A stretch of 64,000 nucleotides of DNA, taken from assembly GCA_011009095.1 (NCBI GenBank), contig VTPC01090614.1:237167-301166 (forward strand). Reading direction: 5' to 3'. Position 1 is the first letter of the stretch; every line of letters begins with the position of its first letter. The notes under the pieces were generated by a model. That model saw nothing but the letters and a program-made list of their open reading frames with translations. It was not told where the DNA came from and made no database searches. Both the position numbers and the translations under genes were made by a program. The stretch comes from Ignelater luminosus. Taxonomy: Eukaryota > Arthropoda > Insecta > Coleoptera > Elateridae. Below, piece after piece: positions 59,735 to 64,000 of the stretch.

Positions 59735-60015
59735 TATTTAGAATAATACAATACACACTAAACTATAATCTAAAATTAAAGTTTAAGATTCTTTTTGTTC
59801 CTGGAATCGTCCGGAATGTTCCACACACTCGTTTGTCCCACTTCATCACTTTAATGTCACGTTACCTTAATACTAATTACATAAAACGTATTTACAATAA
59901 AATATAATATTAAGCGCTAACCTACAATCTAAAGTAGCCATCTGTGATGTTTGTTCTTGAAAATTGTCTAGAACATCTCGCTCATTCACTGGTGTCACTC
60001 ATCTCACTTAATTAC
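59735..60015. repeat. Diverged tandem pair inside gypsy fossil D
   Basis: Two units, about 59735-59855 and 59890-60015, share AC.ATAATCTAAA or ACCTACAATCTAAA, TTTGTTC(C/T)TG, a GGAATGTTCC or AGAACATCTCG block, and CACTTCATCACTT or CACTCATCTCACTT. The period is about 160 bp. They lie between integrase and the presumed 3' LTR, where gypsy elements often carry short tandem repeats. Confidence 0.45.
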
Positions 60016-60053
60016 TTTCTGCTTTTCTACGCTACACTTAACTATGGCACTTA

Positions 60054-61157
60054 CCAGGTGTATACCTATGAAATGAGACTTTCAGTTATTAGACCACAGA
60101 TGTCGCTAGGAGTAGTTTTAAACTGTCCCAAATGTCTTATTGTTTTCGTCTGTCATCTGTCAACAATATTCAATTCATTGTTTGTGATGTTTCATACAAC
60201 AACGCATTTTGTTCGCTCTTAAAAATGTCGAATTTCGTGCCTTCAAACTACGATTTGCGGACATCGTTGATTTTCTGTTATCAATTGAAGAAAAACGCTT
60301 CTCAAGCTCATCAAATGCTTATAGAAATGATGGCAGAGCAGTTGGGAGTGACCCAAAAAACCATTTGCAAACGTTTGAAAGACATGGGCATGATTTTAAA
60401 GGTCGGAAGATGGGTGCCGCATGAACTGACTGAAAGGCAGCAAGAGAACCGAAAAACCACTTGTGAAATGCTGCTCTCCCGGTTCAAAAGGAAGTCTTTT
60501 TTGCATCGAATCGTTACGGGTGTATTTCTCCAATCCCAAGCGTAAACGATCGTATGGTCCGCCCGGCCACAAGCCAAAATCAACGGCCAAACCAAATCGC
60601 TTCGGCCGCAAGGCAATGCTGTGTGTTTTCTGGGATCAGCATGGTATGATTTGGTACGAGCTATTAAAACCAGGTGAAACAGTTGACGGTGCACGCTACC
60701 AACGACAATTGGCCGATTTGAACAGCGCTATACACCGAAAACGCCCAGAATATGCCGATCGGCGTCACAAAGTAATTTTTCTTGATGACAATGCACCACC
60801 ACATCGAACAAGAGCGACCCGGGAATTGGTGGAGACGTACGATTGGGAACCGCTGGTGCATGCGGCTTACTCACCAGACTTGGCGCCTTCCGATTATCAT
60901 TTGTTTGCATCGATGGGCCACGCACTTTCCGAGCAGCGCTTCAATTCTCACGAAGAAGCCAAAAAATGGCTCGATGATTGGTTTGCGGCCAAAGACGGCT
61001 AATTTTTTTGGCGCGGCATTCACAAATTGCCTGAGAGATGGGTAAAATGAGTCGTTAGCGATGGCTATTATTTTGAAGATTAAATTTGTAACCATTTTTT
61101 GTTAATAAACGTTTAAAATTGAAAAAGAAAGTCTCATTTCATAGGTATACACCTATG
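60054..61157 (+). mobile_element. Mos1-like mariner (mauritiana subfamily), deleted
   Basis: A mariner of 1,104 bp flanked by TA on both sides (60052-60053, 61158-61159). Terminal inverted repeats of about 30 bp: the left end reads CCAGGTGTATACCTATGAAA and then TGAGACTTTC; the right end is its complement apart from three bases at the tip. CCAGGTGTA is also how Mos1 starts. Full-length relatives are about 1.29 kb, so roughly 180 bp are missing. The inverted repeats are so alike that this is one of the younger insertions in the window, and it landed inside gypsy fossil D. Confidence 0.92.
60225..61082 (+). pseudogene. Mos1-like mariner transposase pseudogene
   Basis: Remnant of a DD34D transposase that acts at TA sites. 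It starts MSNFVPSNYDLRTSLIFCYQ (ATG at 60225). About 50 residues of the DNA-binding domain are deleted between LIEMM and AEQLGVTQKTI. KVGRWVPHELTERQQENRK and FLHRIVTG follow. A deletion then removes the first catalytic Asp (normally VTGDEKWI) and shifts the frame near 60520. After that the frame runs open: YFSNPKRKRSYGPPG, PNRFGRKAMLCVFW, second Asp in VIFLDDNAPPH, third Asp in YSPDLAPSDYHLFASMGHA, DWFAAKDG, then a stop at 61000-61002. Out beyond it WRGIHKLPERW and SDGYYFE can still be read. Inactive. Relatives reach about 345 residues. Confidence 0.92.
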
Positions 61158-62700
61158 TAATCGCTAATTTGCTGCCTCTGAGCGACTGTCTGCTCTGAGC
61201 GCTGCGACGCTAGGTGGTTTGCAGTGTCCACGTACTGGCTCTGGACTGGTGCTGGTTACGGCGTATATGCCCTCCGGGGGTTGTGACGACTGTTGTTGGG
61301 TGACGGGTCCTACTGGCCGGGGTATTACAAGTCGCGCCCGCGAAGAAAGGTTCCTGGAGACGTTTCGTGGAGGCGTTGCGGCGGCAGCGTCTCAAACTGA
61401 AGAGCGCGGCGGATAGGTGCTGTTTCCAGGTATTTTGTGACCGGTTTACCATCTGCAGGCTGATCGTCTTCTTGAGTTCCTGGTTGCGCCGTTCTGTAGG
61501 GGCTTTCACGTAGCATGTAGGCAACGGTCAGTCAGCTTTGTGCTCTCCATCACTAGCAGACAGGGCTCAGTTGTCCGAGATGATGGCTTTCGGATAGCCG
61601 AAGTGTGGCAGGATGTCGGATGTTCTTGTCCATGTGATGGATGCACTCGGCGGCGGTGCTGTCTCTATTGGGGTAAGCTTCTATCAACAACTGAACAGGT
61701 ATGTCACAGCTAAAATGAATTGGTGACCGGCAGCCCAAGTAAGTCGCAGACTGTCAGTTCAAAAGGAACCTGTAATTGGCGTGCTCGTTGGAGGCGTTGG
61801 GCTAATTAGGGCGACCCTCTTAGAGAGCGCATAAGAGGCAACGCTTTACGTACTTGCGGTCCAAAACAGTCAAGTGGTAGCCCTGGCGGATGCTGTGCGT
61901 CGCTTTCTCGGTTTCTGGGTGGGCATCGTGATGCTCGAAGAGGACCCTCTTGCGGGTTTCTCCAGAGATGTACAGTTTGCGTTGTTCACCGAAGTAGAGG
62001 AAGCTGTCAGCGGTGTGATAATCGTCGACGAAGCCGCGTTCCCAGCCGAGTCTTCGGAGTGGCTACTCCTCTAGGCGGATGAGCATTTGGAGTGAATTCT
62101 TTGTCGCTAAGCGGCGTGAACCTCGTCAACTAAGGTGGCAAGGTCTCTAGGGTTGGCAGTAGAAAACTCTGGAGCTCGGCGGCGACTGTTGAATTAAGCC
62201 GGGCGGCAGGAGACGATCGGTGGTTTTGTCGTCGGCAGCGGTGGGTTTCTTGATAACATGTCGGGAAGCTGGTTGTTTCTCTGGACACAATGTCCAACGG
62301 TCATCGGATAATGTTGTAGGTCTAAGGACCATAGCATGAGTTTCAAGTTCTTTTCTTTCATTTGTTGCAGCCAAGTCAAAGATCTATTATCGGTTTGGAG
62401 TGTTAGGACGATCTTCGAGGTAGGGCCGGTATTTTCGGCCAGGCATCCTTGTTTGTTTGCATGATACTGCTGCTCGTGAAGGTGGAGGTGAACGCTGAAG
62501 TACGAGATCACGTGTCGCTGTCGCGAAGTCCCCCAGAGCATCTTTGTTTCACAGCGAGACGATCGGCCAGCGGGGCGGCGATGCGGGAGAATTCTTGAAC
62601 GTAATCTCGTAGTCATCCACAGACTCCCAGGAAAGGGCGTAATTCTTTCTTATTCTTGAGCAGCTTGGCGTTCCGTATCTGCTACGGATAGCTGCCGGCT

Positions 62701-64000
62701 GAAGAAATAACGTTTCCCAGTTATTGTATGTCTTGTACTGCAGATTGTGCGGTTTTTATTGTGACTACACGGATGATCTTATCAGCACCGCTGTGTATCT
62801 TCATGACTCGTTCTAGAGACCACTTAAAGGGAGGTACTCTGTTGTCTTTAACAAGAAAGTGCTAAGCTCTATTGGAAAGGAAAAATTTGTTTATTTGCCT
62901 CTCTGGATAAGCGTATGTAAATACTCTTCATGCCATCTCTTCCAAAAGTCTTGTTGCAACTTCTAACCGAGTTGCCATCGAGAAAGTCATCCTAGCTTTA
63001 AATCATCCAAACTCGGATTAGGCAAAGAGTCTAGTGGTTCTAGACAGTTCAAAGAACTGACACCATAAATTACAGTGTTGAGAAAATAATCTTGAACAGG
63101 TTCCGACTTAGAAAACCTCCAGAGGATGCGTTGTAAATCTTTGTGTTTGTTTGCAATTAGAATTTGCCAAAATATTTGACAAATATCGGCAGTGAACATA
63201 CAACGTGCAGGCGAAATCTTAATAAAATGGAGGTTATATGTTACTATAACTTTCTACCGGGTAAGAGACAATCATTTAGGGATAGATTATTCGAACAGTT
63301 TGAGGACGCATCAAACACAACACGAAACTTTAAGTTGACAATGTAATAATGGGGAATGTTGTACGAGTACAAAGTCATCTATTTACAAGACCGAGTTCCA
63401 TGTGACCTGCTTCAAGGTAATCTTGATATTGATTAATCGCGATATTGAGAATATAAGGTTGGGTTTCGAATAAGTCGAGTTTCCAAAGAGAAGAATCTCT
63501 TGAGAGCGATCTCCTGTGAGTTTTCAAATGTAGATTCTAAACATCGAAAAAGCAATGAGATCACTATTTGACCAGAATCAATTTGATAAACAAAGCTTTG
63601 AAAACTTTCTTTCGTTAATGTATCTTCAGGGGAAATAGAACGAGAAGTAGGTATTTGGTCAGGTTCCCAAAGTCTTTGGATGGAGTCTTTTAGAGAAGAT
63701 CCTGCAACTAATAAGCAAGTATCTGAGACAGACTGGAACTCACTTTCGCCATTATGATCCATCCAAATGTAGTACCTAGAACGACTGGTTCGTTCAAAGA
63801 ACTGGAGTGGCAAGTGTTTTTTAAAATATGTGCAAATACATCTTCACCCAGAAGCATGTCCACTGGCCAAGAAATGTTGAATTTATCATCAGTTAATTTT
63901 AAATTGGAGAACTTAATAAATTTGTTAATAAACAAAGCAGTACAAAGCATGTTTGTACAGATTTAAGATAATACAACCAGATCTAAATTGAGAATTGGTT
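62701..64000 (-). mobile_element. BEL/Pao LTR retrotransposon fossil 3, runs off the window
   Basis: Minus-strand remnant. From 64000 down: the end of the protease-like region (63708-63950), the Pao linker (63433-63700), reverse transcriptase start (62987-63199), then directly the C-terminal end of integrase (about 62710-62980). The parts between reverse transcriptase and integrase tail are missing. It continues past the right edge of the window. Broken in several places; old. Confidence 0.85.

Larger units (their letters stand above)
59297..62700 (-). mobile_element. Gypsy-type LTR retrotransposon fossil D, split by a mariner
   Basis: Minus-strand remnant. From 62700 down: the end of reverse transcriptase (62570-62700), RNase H (62194-62570), then integrase (about 61200-62100). 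A mariner (60054-61157) has inserted after integrase. The 3' non-coding part continues at 59599-60053. A probable 3' LTR of about 302 bp lies at 59297-59598: on the minus strand it begins TGTTACC and ends GATAACA, with short inverted ends. The 5' part, including gag, protease and 5' LTR, is missing, and the element abuts BEL/Pao fossil 3. GC-rich; broken in several places. Confidence 0.75.

Overview
The window is an AT-rich, repeat-laden stretch of insect genomic DNA. Evidence for an insect: a spliced gene of the insect-only odorant receptor family, short introns with GT-AG borders, mauritiana-type mariners, BEL/Pao, gypsy and copia relics, piggyBac, and RTE-like, jockey-like and I-like LINEs. 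The order cannot be fixed from sequence alone; a beetle or other large-genome insect would fit.

Host genes. Two are recognisable. (1) An odorant receptor on the minus strand, 12279 down to about 9808, in six exons with a predicted length of 395 residues and a TATA-like box upstream; its largest intron holds a deleted mariner. (2) The first coding exon of an ERG-type potassium channel (Drosophila seizure / vertebrate KCNH2) on the plus strand at 19896-19971. It ends after 76 coding bases, the same point at which I recall the vertebrate KCNH2 first coding exon ending, so most or all of 20-64 kb may be its giant first intron. No later channel exon was found. A small orphan exon candidate lies at 43939-44023.

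Layout. 0.8-3.25 kb: broken piggyBac (+). 3.6-3.95 kb: a dispersed repeat with an inverted partner at 29.57-29.85 kb. 5.2-9.8 kb: broken copy of a large unclassified gene family (-) with a PIN-like nuclease motif and a Cys-rich CXC tail, split by about 1.3 kb of unrelated DNA; a second copy lies at 44.5-47.0 kb (-). 9.8-12.3 kb: odorant receptor. 13-14.3 kb and 15.7-17 kb: gypsy fossils. 17.45-17.69 kb: MITE with about 33 bp terminal inverted repeats. 19.9 kb: ERG exon 1. 21.7 kb: tRNA-like SINE head. 22.2-25.4 kb: RTE-like LINE (-). 25.6 kb: jockey-like scrap (-). 30.4-30.6 kb: satellite outpost. 30.9-32.3 kb: copia fossil (-). 33.6-34.1 kb: GC-rich minisatellite. 36.9-37.7 kb: mariner relic. 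39.2-41.8 kb: 77-bp satellite array, followed by a 100-N gap. 47.7-64 kb: a graveyard of LINE, BEL/Pao, copia, gypsy and Tc1-like relics, with a Mos1-like mariner inside a gypsy fossil.

Most notable pattern: downstream of the ERG exon every retroelement whose strand can be read (11 of 11, from 22 to 64 kb), plus the second PIN/CXC copy, lies on the minus strand, antisense to the channel gene. Upstream of the exon both orientations occur. This is what selection against sense insertions inside an intron would produce.
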